Origin: Phaeobacter porticola
GTDB lineage: Bacteria; Pseudomonadota; Alphaproteobacteria; Rhodobacterales; Rhodobacteraceae
Direction of reading: 5' to 3'
Length of the DNA: 64,000 nt
Assembly (NCBI RefSeq): GCF_001888185.1
Contig: NZ_CP016364.1
Coordinates: forward strand, 1,116,001-1,180,000
Shown here: piece by piece, positions 52,484-62,600 of the stretch
How positions within the stretch are numbered: the stretch's first letter is position 1
Layout of the letters: every line of letters starts with the position of its first letter
Position numbers and translations under genes: made by a program
The notes under the pieces: generated by a model
What the model was told of the DNA's origin: nothing
Databases searched by the model: none
The model's input: only the letters and a program-made list of their open reading frames with translations

Positions 52484-55400
52484 TTAGACGATCTCGGACA
52501 GGCGTGCGAGCGCGTCCTTGACCTTGGCTTCTTCCTCTTCACGGGCGGCGAGATTTTCGCGGGCTTCTGCTACGACCTCTTCCGGGGCCGACGCTGCGAA
52601 TTTGGGATTTTTCAAACGGCCCCGCAATCCGCCCAGCTCTTTGGTCAGTTTGCCGAGGTTCTTTTCCTGACGTGCCTTTTCTGCCGCGACATCAATGATA
52701 TCAGCCAGCGGTAGCGCAAAGGAGGCACCAGGCGCACCAATTGAGATACAGCCCTTTGGCAGATCCTGTGCCTTGGTCAGGCTCTTGATGCGGGCCTTGT
52801 TCAGGATCAGATCGGCGTTGCGATCCCAGTAGCCCTGTGCGGCGGCGTCCATTTCGGTGACCAGCATCGGCACGATAGAGCCTGAGGGCACATTCAGCTG
52901 CGCGCGGGCAGAGCGGACATTGCCGATCACTGCAATAACCCAGTTCATTTCCGCCTCAGCCTCTGCATCCACCAGATCGGCGGCGGTGTAGCTGGGCCAT
53001 TGCGCATGGGCCAGCATCTGCGCGGCTGCGCCCATCTTGACGCCGCGGCCCTCGGTGACGTTCCACAGCTCTTCGGTGACAAAGGGCATGATGGGGTGCA
53101 TCAGGATCAGCGCCTGGTCGATGGCCCAGGCAAATGTGGCGCGGGTTTCTTCCTTGGCGGCGGCATCGTCACCCTGGAACACCGGTTTGGTGAACTCCAG
53201 ATAGCGGTCGCAGAAGGTGTTCCAGAAGGTGGAATACAGCGCATTGGCGGCGTCATTGAAGCGGAAGCTTTCAAAACCCGCATCCACTTCTTCGCGCAGT
53301 TTGGCAATTTCGCCAATGATCCAGCGGTTGAGGGGCAGGGTGGCCTTGGGCGGCTCAGCACTGCGCGTCACACTAAAGGCATCAAGCTGGCTGTCGCCAT
53401 AGGAACAGGCCTGCCAGATCTTGGTGACAAAGTTGCGATAGCCTTCGATCCGCTTCATGTCGAGTTTCAGCACGCCGCCCAATGAGGCCATGGCCGCATT
53501 GGTAAAGCGCAGCGCATCGGCGCCGTATTCGTCGATGATTTCCAGCGGGTCGACGACGTTGCCGGTGGATTTCGACATCTTTTTACCCTTGGCATCGCGC
53601 ACGAGGCCGTGGAGGTAGACGGTGTCGAAGGGGATGCGCTGTTCGACCGGCAGATCCTGATCCAGAACCGCCAGCTGCATCATCATCATCCGCGCAACCC
53701 AGAAGAACAGAATATCCTGACCGGTGACGAGGGTCGAGGTCGGGAAGTATTTTGCCAGTTCCTCGGTCTGCTCCGGCCAGCCGAGGGTGCCGATCGGCCA
53801 GAGGCCGGAGGAGAACCAGGTGTCGAGCACGTCGGGGTCGCGCGCGAGTGTGACGTTCTCATCTAGGTCCACTGTCTCTGGCGTGGCGACGAAGTCGAAA
53901 CCCACTTTTCCGGCTACAGAAAGAGTGATCATATCGCCGTAATATTTTTGCGCTTGCTCAATGGCTTCTTCTTCAGTCGCTGCACAGAAAGTTTGGTATT
54001 GGACTTTTGACTTTTCGAAGGGATCGGGAAGCGGCAACTTTGGTCCATACCAAACTGGGATCTGATGCCCCCACCAGAGCTGGCGAGAGATACACCAGGG
54101 TTCGATGTTTTCCAGCCAGTGGTAATAGGTCTTCTCGCCTGACTCCGGCAGGATCTTCACGGTGCCGTTTTTTACGGCGTCCAGCGCCGGGCCAACAATC
54201 TTTTCGGCATCGACAAACCACTGATCGGTCAGCATCGGCTCAATCACCACTTTGGAGCGGTCGCCAAAGGGCTGCATGATCGGCTTGTTTTCGACGTAGG
54301 GCACGGTTTCGGAGATTTCACTCTCGTTGCCGTCCTCATCCTTTACAGTCTTGGTCACGGTCTGCATGACGGCCAGACCTTCGGCGGTGATATCGGCGAT
54401 CACGCGTTTGCGCGCCTCGAAACGGTCCAGGCCACGGTATTCTTCCGGCACCAGGTTCATCGCGGCGATGCTGGCTTCGGTGAATTCAGCCTCACCATTG
54501 GCGATGGCTTGTGCGGTTGTGGCCTCTTCGACATAGGGCGCGCCGTCGCTGCGCATATTCGCCTTGGTGTCCATCAGGTTATACATCGGAATGCCGCCGC
54601 GCTTGGCGACCTGATAGTCGTTGAAATCATGGGCGCCGGTGATTTTTACGGCACCTGAGCCGAAATCCTTGTCCGGGTATTCATCCGTGATGATCGGGAT
54701 CAGGCGGCGCTGGGCCTTGGGACCTACTGGAATTTCGCAGAGCATGCCCACGATGGGGGCGTAGCGTTCATCCGAAAGATGCACAGCCACCGCGCCGTCG
54801 CCCAGCATGGTCTCAGGCCGGGTGGTGGCGATGGAGATATAATCGCGCTCTTCCTCCAGCGTGACGTTGCCGTCTTCGTCCTTCTCCACGTAGGTGTAGG
54901 TTGCCCCACCGGCGAGCGGGTATTTGAAGTGCCACATGTGGCCTGCGACCTCGATATTCTCCACCTCAAGGTCGGAGATCGCGGTTTCAAAATGCGGGTC
55001 CCAGTTCACCAGCCGCTTGCCGCGGTAGATCAGGCCCTTGTTGTACATCTCCACAAAGACCTTGATCACGGCATCGTGGAAATTGGGCGAATTCTCATGG
55101 CCCGTGCGGGTGTCGCCCTGCGCGCCGGCCATGGTGAAGGCGGTGCGGTCGAAATCACAGGAGGCACCGAGGCGCTTCAGCTGGTTGATGATGGTGCCGC
55201 CGGAGTGTTCTTTCCACTCCCAGATTTTCTCCAGGAATTCCGGGCGGGTGAAATCAGTGCGCTTCTTGCCGTCCTTGGCCAGCTCACGCTCCACCACCAT
55301 CTGGGTGGCGATACCGGCATGGTCGGTTCCGGGCTGCCAGAGGGTGTCAAACCCCTGCATGCGTTTCCAGCGGATCAGGATGTCCTGCAGCGTGTTGTTG

Positions 55401-55570
55401 AAGGCATGGCCCATGTGCAGGACGCCGGTGACATTCGGAGGCGGGATCATAACGCTGTAGGTTTCGCTGCGCTTGGCATTTGCGCCCGCGCGGAAACAGC
55501 CTGCTGTCTCCCAGGCCTCGGAAAGCCGGGTTTCAGCTTCGGCTGCGTTAAATGTCTTGTCCATCGCCAT
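52484..55570 (-). CDS. valS: Valyl-tRNA synthetase
   Basis: A 1028-residue class I synthetase. Motifs: HMGH-type [24 protein letters not shown] in the editing domain, [20 protein letters not shown] in [15 protein letters not shown] and a C-terminal coiled coil from about [15 protein letters not shown] to ARLSEIV. An extra Glu/Thr/Val-rich insert ([21 protein letters not shown]) precedes the [12 protein letters not shown] part. Start choice ATG 55570 has AGGACATTCC upstream. The long inverted repeat follows the stop. Confidence 0.97.
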   Translation of the reverse strand: MAMDKTFNAAEAETRLSEAWETAGCFRAGANAKRSETYSVMIPPPNVTGVLHMGHAFNNTLQDILIRWKRMQGFDTLWQPGTDHAGIATQMVVERELAKDGKKRTDFTRPEFLEKIWEWKEHSGGTIINQLKRLGASCDFDRTAFTMAGAQGDTRTGHENSPNFHDAVIKVFVEMYNKGLIYRGKRLVNWDPHFETAISDLEVENIEVAGHMWHFKYPLAGGATYTYVEKDEDGNVTLEEERDYISIATTRPETMLGDGAVAVHLSDERYAPIVGMLCEIPVGPKAQRRLIPIITDEYPDKDFGSGAVKITGAHDFNDYQVAKRGGIPMYNLMDTKANMRSDGAPYVEEATTAQAIANGEAEFTEASIAAMNLVPEEYRGLDRFEARKRVIADITAEGLAVMQTVTKTVKDEDGNESEISETVPYVENKPIMQPFGDRSKVVIEPMLTDQWFVDAEKIVGPALDAVKNGTVKILPESGEKTYYHWLENIEPWCISRQLWWGHQIPVWYGPKLPLPDPFEKSKVQYQTFCAATEEEAIEQAQKYYGDMITLSVAGKVGFDFVATPETVDLDENVTLARDPDVLDTWFSSGLWPIGTLGWPEQTEELAKYFPTSTLVTGQDILFFWVARMMMMQLAVLDQDLPVEQRIPFDTVYLHGLVRDAKGKKMSKSTGNVVDPLEIIDEYGADALRFTNAAMASLGGVLKLDMKRIEGYRNFVTKIWQACSYGDSQLDAFSVTRSAEPPKATLPLNRWIIGEIAKLREEVDAGFESFRFNDAANALYSTFWNTFCDRYLEFTKPVFQGDDAAAKEETRATFAWAIDQALILMHPIMPFVTEELWNVTEGRGVKMGAAAQMLAHAQWPSYTAADLVDAEAEAEMNWVIAVIGNVRSARAQLNVPSGSIVPMLVTEMDAAAQGYWDRNADLILNKARIKSLTKAQDLPKGCISIGAPGASFALPLADIIDVAAEKARQEKNLGKLTKELGGLRGRLKNPKFAASAPEEVVAEARENLAAREEEEAKVKDALARLSEIV

Positions 55571-55988
55571 CGGAATGTCCTGCCTGCGTATCTATCTGAT
55601 CGGGTCATCCCATACCGAATGGTGCAGCAAAGGGAAAGTCTCGATAGGCGGGCCTGCCGAAGGGGGAGCGACAAGGATCCTGAGAATATCAAAAATAATA
55701 TGGAACGATCCCGGCGATAACGACGTTTTAAGGTTAATCCTGCACGGTGAGTGGTGGGGATATCGGGATGCAGATGACAGTGAGTGATGTCGCGCCCGAT
55801 CAACCGGGGTGGAGTTCCAAGCCGCCTTTGTCCACTGGACCTCCCTCGGGTCCTGTTCGCCGATGCCTATGGTTTTAAGCCGCCCGGGCACCCTTGATGC
55901 GGATACCGCAGGGGTGGCCGGGCGCACGAGTCTTTGCGACACGAGTATTGCAGCAGGCGTATCAGATGGTCAGTTACTCGCGGGCAGT
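55571..55988. other. 418-bp region between valS and lrp
   Basis: Contains the 5' side of valS on the minus strand and the tail of the lrp operon. AT-rich parts at 55680-55745 could hold a promoter. Frames of 100-120 codons here have no ribosome site and no recognisable protein; I see no gene. Confidence 0.55.
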
Positions 55989-56426
55989 CTACTGGCCGGT
56001 GCGGTCAAATTTGGTGGCCAGATGGATCAGGCTCTCGGAGGAACGCACGCCGCGTGCCTCGCCGATGCGATCAATCGTCTCGTCCAGTTCGGTGGTGGTC
56101 TGCGCCACCACCTGTGCCAGCAGATCAAATCGTCCCGAAGTGGTATGCACCACCTCAACCCCAGGCAATCCGCGCAGCCGGGCCAGGACTTCCGGGCCAG
56201 AGCGCGGTTCAATCGAGATCAGCACAGTCGCCTGCAGGGGCGGGCGCGCCTGCGCCGAGGTGCGCAGCGTGTAGCCGCTGATCACGCCGGAGCTTTCCAA
56301 TCGTTCAATCCGCGCCTGAACCGTGGTGCGCGCAAGGCCCAGACGCCGCGCCAGATCGGCCACCGGGCGGCGGGCGTTTTCCCGCAGGAGCGTCAGGAGG
56401 TTTTGGTCAGTTTCGTCGGTTTGCAT
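55989..56426 (-). CDS. Lrp/AsnC family transcriptional regulator
   Basis: A 145-residue regulator. N-terminal helix-turn-helix: DETDQNLLTLLRENARRPVADLARRLGLARTTVQARIERLE. C-terminal RAM ligand domain: QATVLISIEPRSGPEVLARLRGLPGVEVVHTTSGRFDLLAQVVAQTTTELDETIDRIG. It is divergent from the ornithine/lysine decarboxylase gene across 110 bp that contain inverted repeats. Amino-acid sensing and control of the neighbouring decarboxylase are likely. Confidence 0.93.
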   Translation of the reverse strand: MQTDETDQNLLTLLRENARRPVADLARRLGLARTTVQARIERLESSGVISGYTLRTSAQARPPLQATVLISIEPRSGPEVLARLRGLPGVEVVHTTSGRFDLLAQVVAQTTTELDETIDRIGEARGVRSSESLIHLATKFDRTGQ

Positions 56427-56441
56427 ATGTGGCCTGCGATA

Positions 56442-56477
56442 TGACGTTATTTTTCGTCACTATAGGCAAAGTGACGA
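56442..56477. promoter_or_regulatory. Overlapping inverted repeats in the lrp/decarboxylase promoter region
   Basis: TGACG (56442-56446) pairs with CGTCA (56455-56459), which itself is part of TCGTCAC (56454-56460) that pairs with GTGACGA (56471-56477) across 10 bp. Three helical-phase half sites for a dimeric or octameric Lrp-type regulator are thus in line between the two divergent starts. Confidence 0.6.
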
Positions 56478-56536
56478 GCGAAATCGACGACGTTTTGGCG
56501 GAAACTGGGAAAAACATCCAATTAAGGCCGATATCC

Positions 56537-57688
56537 ATGCAGCAGATCCCACCTCTCTGGCTTTCCCCTGAAACCCATTTGGCGCGCAGTACACCGGATC
56601 ATCCGATCCTGTATTTTTCGCCGCGGGTGCTGCATGACGTGGCCAACCGGTTTCAGCGCGGTTTTCCGGGGCTGGTGACCTACGCGGTGAAGGCCAACCC
56701 GCATCCGGCGGTGCTGTCCAATCTGGTGGCGGCAGGCATTACCGGATTTGACGTGGCCTCGCCTGCGGAGATGGACGCGGTGCGTGCCGCCAGCCCGGAC
56801 GCGGTAATGCATTACAACAACCCGGTACGCTCGGAGGTGGAGATTGCGGCGGGCATCGCCCATGGTGTGGCCAGCTGGTCGGTGGATGAACCAAGCGAGC
56901 TGGACAAGCTCGCGGATGTGCCTAAGAGCTGCGAAATCGCGGTACGCTTTGCCCTGCCGGTGGCGGGCGCGGCCTATGATTTTGGCAGCAAGTTCGGGGC
57001 AGAGCCGGACATGGCGATAGAGCTGCTGAAGCGGGTGGCGGCGGAGGGCTGGACGCCTGCGCTGTGTTTCCACCCCGGAACCCAATGTGAGGATGAAAGC
57101 GCCTGGGTTGAATATGTCCATGCTGCCAAGCGGATTATTGATGCCGCAGGGGTGAAGATTGCACGGCTGAACGTCGGCGGTGGCTTTGCGGCGAACCGTG
57201 ATGGTGTGGCGCCGGATCTGGAGAAGGTTTTTGCTGCGATCTGGGTTGCGGTGGATGCGGCCTTTGGCGACGACAAGCCAGGGCTGATCTGCGAGCCGGG
57301 GCGCGCCATGGTCTCGGAGAGCTTTACGCTGGCGGCGCGGATCAAGGGGATACGCAAGGCCGGTGAGGTGGTGTTCCTCAATGACGGGATCTATGGCGGT
57401 CTGGTGGATATCCGCGACATGGGCCTGCCGGGGCGGGTCGAAGTGGTCGCCGCTGATGGCACCCGCCGGGGGGCAGACGCCCAGCCGCGCGTGGTTTTTG
57501 GCCCCACCTGTGACAGTCTGGACCGGCTGCCGGATGGGCTGCCGCTGCCACGCGATACGCAGATTGGTGACTATGTGCTGTTCCCCGGTCTTGGCGCCTA
57601 TTCCTCGGCCATGAGCACGCAGTTCAACGGCTATGGTCTGTCTGACGTGGCGACGGTGATCGAGCTGTCTGGACAAGCGCGCCCTTAA
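56537..57688 (+). CDS. Type III PLP-dependent ornithine/lysine decarboxylase
   Basis: A 383-residue alanine-racemase-fold decarboxylase of the eukaryotic-type ODC family, producing putrescine or cadaverine. PLP Lys52 (VTYAVKANPHP), the EPGRA site (253-257) and the dimer-active-site Cys325-Asp326 (GPTCDSLDRLP) are present, with GGGFAANRDG before. The ATG at 56537 is used; an upstream frame to 56429 is in the regulatory region. Ornithine versus lysine preference cannot be resolved. It has its own terminator and is divergent from the Lrp regulator. Confidence 0.95.
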   Translation: MQQIPPLWLSPETHLARSTPDHPILYFSPRVLHDVANRFQRGFPGLVTYAVKANPHPAVLSNLVAAGITGFDVASPAEMDAVRAASPDAVMHYNNPVRSEVEIAAGIAHGVASWSVDEPSELDKLADVPKSCEIAVRFALPVAGAAYDFGSKFGAEPDMAIELLKRVAAEGWTPALCFHPGTQCEDESAWVEYVHAAKRIIDAAGVKIARLNVGGGFAANRDGVAPDLEKVFAAIWVAVDAAFGDDKPGLICEPGRAMVSESFTLAARIKGIRKAGEVVFLNDGIYGGLVDIRDMGLPGRVEVVAADGTRRGADAQPRVVFGPTCDSLDRLPDGLPLPRDTQIGDYVLFPGLGAYSSAMSTQFNGYGLSDVATVIELSGQARP

Positions 57689-57719
57689 GGCTACTGTCGC
57701 GTCTGACGGGATCAATTGG

Positions 57720-57757
57720 CGCGGCGCGCAGGGCATGTACCTGTGCGCCGCGTTTTT
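57720..57757 (+). terminator. Intrinsic terminator of the decarboxylase gene
   Basis: Arms CGCGGCGCGCAGG / CCTGTGCGCCGCG (one G-U pair) with a GCATGTA loop, followed by TTTTT. It is 32 bp after the stop. Confidence 0.9.
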
Positions 57758-57810
57758 GTGTTTGCCATGGGCAAAACGGGTCCGGCATATCAGTGAGGGC
57801 AGGGGCAGAC

Positions 57811-60096
57811 ATGGATAAATTCGGCAAAAGCCAACCGGTGCGGCGGGTTGAGGATATACGGTTCCTGACCGGGCAGGGGCGCTATCTGGAAGATGCCGCC
57901 CCGGTTGACGCGTTGCGGGCCTGGGTCCTGCGCAGTCCGGTCGCTCATGGTACCATTACCCATCTGGATCTTGAGATGGCGCGCGAGGCTGAGGGTGTGC
58001 AATCCATTCTGACGCTGGCCGATCTGGAGGCCGCTGGCATCAATGTGGGCATGGATGGCGCGGTGGTGGACAACCGAGATGGCAGCAAAGCCGCTGCGCC
58101 GGAACGCCCGATGTTGGTCCGCGACCGCGTGCGCTTCGTGGGGGAACCAATCGCAGTGGTGATCGCGGAGACGCTGGAGCAGGCCCGCGATGCGGGGGAG
58201 ATGATCGAACTGGATATCGACGATCTGCCGGCCAAGGTGGATCTGGCAGCGGGTGGTGAGCAGCTGCACGCCGAGGCGCCGGACAACCGGGCCTTTGACT
58301 GGGGCATGGGCGATGAGGCGGCAACCGAGGCGGCCTTTGCTTCGGCGGCACATCGCGTGGCGCTGCAGGTTGAGGACAACCGGATCATCGTCAACACGAT
58401 GGAGCCGCGCGGCTGTTTTGCCACTTGGGCCGAGGAGCGTTTGCAGTTCACCTATGGCGGGCAGGGTGTCTGGGCGATGAAAAAACAGCTCAGCGACAAG
58501 CTGGGGTTGGCATCCGAGGCCGTGCATGTCACCACGCCGGATGTGGGCGGCGGCTTTGGCATGAAGGCGATGCCGTACCCAGAGTATTTCGCCGTGGCCC
58601 ATGCTGCGCGTCTGCTAGGTCGGCCGGTGTTCTGGATGTCGGACCGCAGCGAGGCGATGCTCAGCGACAATGCCGGGCGGGATCTGACCTCGCTGGCCGA
58701 GCTGGCCTTTGACGCGGATCTGCGCATCACCGGCTACCGGGTCCACAGCCACTGCAACCTTGGGGCTTATAACTCGCATTTTGGCCAGCCGGTGCAGACG
58801 CAGCTGTTCAGCCGGGTGCTGGCGGGGGTCTATGATATCGACACCACTTGGCTACGGGTGGAGGGGATCTACACCAACACCGCGCAGGTTGATGCCTATC
58901 GCGGGGCAGGGCGTCCTGAGGCGATTTATGTGCTGGAGCGGGTGATGGATCATGCCGCGCGCGAGCTGGGGGTTGACCCCTGGGAGCTGCGGCGACGCAA
59001 TTTTATCCGCGCGGATCAGTTCCCGTACAAAACCGCAACGGACGAGACCTATGATGTGGGCGATTTCCACCACCTGCTGGCGGGCACAGAAGAGGCCGCG
59101 GATCTTGCTGGCTTCGCCCAGCGCAAGGCCGCTGATGCGTTGCGGGGAAATTTACGGGGCGTTGGCCTGTGTTACTATATCGAAAGTATTTTGGGTGATC
59201 CTTCAGAAAGCGCGGAAGTCGCCTTTGAAGAGGAGGGTCGGGTGAGCATCTATGTTGGAACGCAGAGCAACGGTCAGGGCCATGAAACGGTCTATGCACA
59301 GTTCCTTGCGGACCAGACGGGCATCCCTGCCGCCGATATCACTGTGGTGCAGGGCGACAGTGACCGGATTGCCCAGGGCGGCGGCACCGGCGGATCGCGA
59401 TCTGTGACCACTCAGGCCAATGCCACGCTGGCGGCAGTTGATGTGATGATCGAGGCTTTCACTCCCTTTTTGGCAGAGCAACTGGGCGTTGAGCCTGCCT
59501 CTGTCACCTTTGATGGCGAGCAGTTCAGCACGCCGGGCAGCAATCAGCGGCCAACGCTTGTAGAGGTTGCTGAGATGGCCCGTGCGCAAGGGCGTCACGA
59601 GCTGCTGCGTCACACGGCACGGGCCAAGCTGCCGGGGCGGTCGTTTCCAAACGGTGCCCATGTTGCCGAGATCGTGATCGACCCTGAAACCGGCGTCAGC
59701 CATGTGGATCGCTACACGGTGATTGATGATTTCGGCAATTTGATCAACCCGCTGCTGGCCGAAGGTCAGGTACATGGCGGTGTGGTGCAGGGGCTGGGGC
59801 AGGCCCTGCTGGAGCGGGTGGTTTATGATGCCGATGGGCAACTGCTCACAGCATCGTTTATGGACTACGCCTTGCCGCGTGCGGCGGATGTGCCGATGAT
59901 TGACGTAGGCTTTGCGCCGGTGCCATCGACCCAGAACCCGATGGGGATGAAGGGCTGCGGCGAGGCGGGCACAGTGGGCGCCTTGGCAGCTGTTGCCAAT
60001 GCGGTTCAGGACGCGGTCTGGGAGCGGGGCGTGCGGCAGGTTGAGATGCCGTATACCCCCTTGAGACTATGGAACGCAATAAGGGAGACCGGTTGA
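57811..60096 (+). CDS. Xanthine dehydrogenase/CoxL-like molybdopterin-binding subunit (form II)
   Basis: A 761-residue molybdenum hydroxylase large subunit. The Cox form II signature AYRGAGR is at 362-368, not the AYxCSFR of carbon-monoxide-oxidising form I. Other motifs: PDVGGGFGMKAMPYPE, GQGHETVYAQFLADQTGIP, GGGTGGSRSVTTQA and GMKGCGEAGTVGAL, the last with the active-site Glu. The small Fe-S and medium FAD subunits are missing on both sides, so its reaction and redox partner are unknown. It is coupled to the DUF2235 gene (3 bp between stop and start). ATG 57811 with GGGGCAG. Confidence 0.93.
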   Translation: MDKFGKSQPVRRVEDIRFLTGQGRYLEDAAPVDALRAWVLRSPVAHGTITHLDLEMAREAEGVQSILTLADLEAAGINVGMDGAVVDNRDGSKAAAPERPMLVRDRVRFVGEPIAVVIAETLEQARDAGEMIELDIDDLPAKVDLAAGGEQLHAEAPDNRAFDWGMGDEAATEAAFASAAHRVALQVEDNRIIVNTMEPRGCFATWAEERLQFTYGGQGVWAMKKQLSDKLGLASEAVHVTTPDVGGGFGMKAMPYPEYFAVAHAARLLGRPVFWMSDRSEAMLSDNAGRDLTSLAELAFDADLRITGYRVHSHCNLGAYNSHFGQPVQTQLFSRVLAGVYDIDTTWLRVEGIYTNTAQVDAYRGAGRPEAIYVLERVMDHAARELGVDPWELRRRNFIRADQFPYKTATDETYDVGDFHHLLAGTEEAADLAGFAQRKAADALRGNLRGVGLCYYIESILGDPSESAEVAFEEEGRVSIYVGTQSNGQGHETVYAQFLADQTGIPAADITVVQGDSDRIAQGGGTGGSRSVTTQANATLAAVDVMIEAFTPFLAEQLGVEPASVTFDGEQFSTPGSNQRPTLVEVAEMARAQGRHELLRHTARAKLPGRSFPNGAHVAEIVIDPETGVSHVDRYTVIDDFGNLINPLLAEGQVHGGVVQGLGQALLERVVYDADGQLLTASFMDYALPRAADVPMIDVGFAPVPSTQNPMGMKGCGEAGTVGALAAVANAVQDAVWERGVRQVEMPYTPLRLWNAIRETG

Positions 60097-60099
60097 GGT

Positions 60100-61290
60100 A
60101 TGTCACTGACGCAGCTGAGCAAACGGATCCTGGGATGGCTTGGGCGGCCTTTGCGCTCAGAGCATTCTGCCGAATCCAAGCTGCGCGGGCCACAGGCCCA
60201 TGTGATCATCCTGGATGGCACAATGTCGACGCTGGAGCCGGGGCATGAAACCCATGCCGGCATGGTTTATCGGCTATGCCGGGAGGTCGGCCCGCAAGTC
60301 TCTGTCTTCTACGAGGCCGGTGTGCAATGGCAAAGCTGGCGCAAGACTGCGGACGTGATGATCGGGCGCGGCATCAACCGTCAGATCCGGCGGGCCTATG
60401 GTTATCTGGCCTCGCGCTACCGTCCGGGGGACCGGATCTATCTGATAGGCTATTCGCGGGGCGCTTATGCAGTGCGTTCCCTTGCGGGCGTCATTGATGA
60501 GGTGGGGTTGCTGACGGCCGAACACGCAACCGTGCGCAATATTCGCACCGCTTATCGCCACTATCAATGCGGCGCGGCTTCTGCCAGCGGGCCACGGGAT
60601 GTGGCGGCGTTATCCGTGACGCCAACTGGCGAGGGTGTCGGGGCGGAGCGGGACAACAGCACAAGTCCCCAGGCGGCTGCGCAGACCGGCGGAGCTGTCG
60701 CCTCGGCCTTTAGTGAGCGCTATTGCCACCCTGCGGTCGACATCGAAATGGTTGGTGTCTGGGATACGGTCAAGGCGCTGGGCCTGCGCCTGCCACTGTT
60801 GTGGCGCTGGGCAGAGCGGCGACATGGGTTTCACAACCACCAGCTTGGCAAACATGTGAAAAATGGCTTTCACGCCCTGGCGTTGGATGAAACGCGACGG
60901 GCCTTTGCACCTGTGTTGTGGGAATGTCCGAATGGACATGACGGTAAGGTGGAACAGGTCTGGTTTCGTGGCAGCCATGGCGATGTTGGCGGGCAGCTGG
61001 GCGGTTTCGAAGACGCGCGGGCTTTGTCCAATGTCTCTCTGGTCTGGATGCTGGAGCGGGCTGAGGACACGGGCCTGCCACTGCCGCGCGACTGGCGAAT
61101 GCGGTTTCCGGTTGATCCCAGCGCGCCCTCGGTTGGAACCTGGCGGGGGTGGGGCAAGATCTTTCTGTTGCGCGGGAAACGCAGGGTAGGTCTGGACAGC
61201 AGCGAGCGGCTGCACAGCAGTGTGGGGGTCAGTATCACGGATAAGCGTCTGGCGCATTGGCAGTCTCAGCTATCTAAAATGGCGCGTTGA
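60100..61290 (+). CDS. DUF2235 alpha/beta-hydrolase-like protein
   Basis: A 396-residue protein of the DUF2235 family (the Tle1 phospholipase effectors are distant members). DGT at 39-41 (IILDGTMSTLEPG), nucleophile Ser119 in GYSRGAYAVRSLAG (family G-x-S-x-G), and C-terminal WDTVKALGLRLP and WFRGSHGDVGGQL. No signal peptide or secretion feature is seen. It directly follows the CoxL-like gene and is most likely co-transcribed. Its substrate and the link to the molybdenum protein are unknown. Confidence 0.88.
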   Translation: MSLTQLSKRILGWLGRPLRSEHSAESKLRGPQAHVIILDGTMSTLEPGHETHAGMVYRLCREVGPQVSVFYEAGVQWQSWRKTADVMIGRGINRQIRRAYGYLASRYRPGDRIYLIGYSRGAYAVRSLAGVIDEVGLLTAEHATVRNIRTAYRHYQCGAASASGPRDVAALSVTPTGEGVGAERDNSTSPQAAAQTGGAVASAFSERYCHPAVDIEMVGVWDTVKALGLRLPLLWRWAERRHGFHNHQLGKHVKNGFHALALDETRRAFAPVLWECPNGHDGKVEQVWFRGSHGDVGGQLGGFEDARALSNVSLVWMLERAEDTGLPLPRDWRMRFPVDPSAPSVGTWRGWGKIFLLRGKRRVGLDSSERLHSSVGVSITDKRLAHWQSQLSKMAR

Positions 61291-61408
61291 TACGGTGTAG
61301 CGGGCGAGGTGCCTGGTTGCATCGGAGTCGAGCAGCCTCTGCGCAGGCCTCGCAATAATTAGTTACCACGGGCTTTTGTTCCAGTATTTCGTCGCCTAGG
61401 CTGACCCT

Positions 61409-61951
61409 ATGTTACAGGATAAAGAAGATTCATCTGCCAAGGTTGCAGGCGGGCTGTCGCCACTGTTTCGGTCGCTCAACCCACAGAGCGATCTTGATCT
61501 CGTGGAGGCATTTTATCGGGATGCGCCGGATTACTGGATGCTGGTCGAGGGGGTCGCACCAGGGCGGGCCAAAGCCGACAGTTTTTTCACAGACGGGCCA
61601 CCCGGATGTGATCCTGCCAAGTCCTACAGGTTAGGGATGTTTGTCTCCGGGAGACTGTCTGGACTTGCAGAACTGTCTTTTGGGTTTCCCGAACCGGCGG
61701 ATGCGTATCTTGGATTGATGGTGCTGGGGCCATGGGCAAGAGGGGCTGGCTCTGGCGTGCACTTTCTGGCCCATGTGGAAGCACTGGCACGGGGCCGGGG
61801 CGCGTCAGAGATTTTTCTTGCAGTGGTCGAAGCCAATCCAAAGGGACGGGCATTCTGGGAGCGGGAAGGTTTTGCCGCGACCGGCCTTAGTGGCGAAATG
61901 CGGGTTGGTCTACGCGAACAGCGCCTGCACCGATTGGTCAAGCGGCTCTGA
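61409..61951 (+). CDS. GNAT family N-acetyltransferase
   Basis: A 180-residue acetyltransferase. GNAT core: RLGMFVSGRLSGLAELSFGFPEPADAYLGLMVLGPWARGAGSGVHFLAHVEALARGRGASEIFLAVVEANPKGRAFWEREGFAATG. The RGAGSG part is the acetyl-CoA loop. Substrate unknown. It stands alone, with 118 bp before it and a convergent thioesterase after it. Confidence 0.92.
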   Translation: MLQDKEDSSAKVAGGLSPLFRSLNPQSDLDLVEAFYRDAPDYWMLVEGVAPGRAKADSFFTDGPPGCDPAKSYRLGMFVSGRLSGLAELSFGFPEPADAYLGLMVLGPWARGAGSGVHFLAHVEALARGRGASEIFLAVVEANPKGRAFWEREGFAATGLSGEMRVGLREQRLHRLVKRL

Positions 61952-62003
61952 TTTCGCAGCGTGGATGTGCGAGCGTGGTTTTGTAGGCGCTGGGCTGGAT
62001 AGA

Positions 62004-62531
62004 TCAGGTTGGCGCGATGCGCATAATAATGCAGGTGGTGGAGCCGGTGGCATAAAGTTTGCCATCCTGGATGCCGCGCAATTCACCATGGGCGATCCCG
62101 GTGGAACGCCCCACATGATCGGTGAGGCCTATACACTCAATTTCAGTTCCAAGCGGTATAGGGCGGAGGATATTCACCTTGAATTCCAACGTGGTATAAA
62201 TGGCCCCTTTCGGTACGCGGGTCATCACAGCGCAGGCCATGGCGCTGTCCAGTAGCGTTCCGTACCAACCACCATGGACTGTGCCCATTGGGTTGGTGAC
62301 GGTAAATTCAGGTGTGCCGCGAAAAATGACTGTGCCTGGCTCCACGCTGTGCAGGTGATAGCCGAGGGTCTCGCCGATGGGCGGGCCGGGCAGGCGACCG
62401 TCCAGAATGCTCTGCATGAACTCCAGCCCAGAGATCTGCGTGATTTCCTCAGGTCGCAAAAGATCCTGTGGACCGGCGGCGCGGCGCGGACGTGCGGGCG
62501 AGGTCGGGGCGTGCGAAATGGGTGAAGACAT
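62004..62531 (-). CDS. PaaI-family hotdog thioesterase
   Basis: A 175-residue acyl-CoA thioesterase with the hotdog fold: TPEFTVTNPMGTVHGGWYGTLLDSAMACAV holds the HGG/D motif, then TTLEFKVNILRPIPLGTEIECIG and GRSTGIAHGELRGIQDGKLYATGSTTC. The start is ATG 62531; the frame to 62615 is unsupported. It converges with the GNAT gene. The native acyl group cannot be read from sequence. Confidence 0.92.
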   Translation of the reverse strand: MSSPISHAPTSPARPRRAAGPQDLLRPEEITQISGLEFMQSILDGRLPGPPIGETLGYHLHSVEPGTVIFRGTPEFTVTNPMGTVHGGWYGTLLDSAMACAVMTRVPKGAIYTTLEFKVNILRPIPLGTEIECIGLTDHVGRSTGIAHGELRGIQDGKLYATGSTTCIIMRIAPT

Positions 62532-62600
62532 GCGGCCATCCTGATATTGCGATACATTGCGACACGGCCAAAACAGTGTTCTTGAATTGGGCGCGACGAC

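Noticed and set aside
54779-55720. Plus-strand frame of 313 codons inside valS
   Set aside because: Shadow of valS; valyl synthetase motifs cover this part on the minus strand.
55592-55942. Minus-strand frame of 116 codons between valS and lrp
   Set aside because: No ribosome site, no hydrophobic or conserved pattern, overlaps likely valS promoter DNA.
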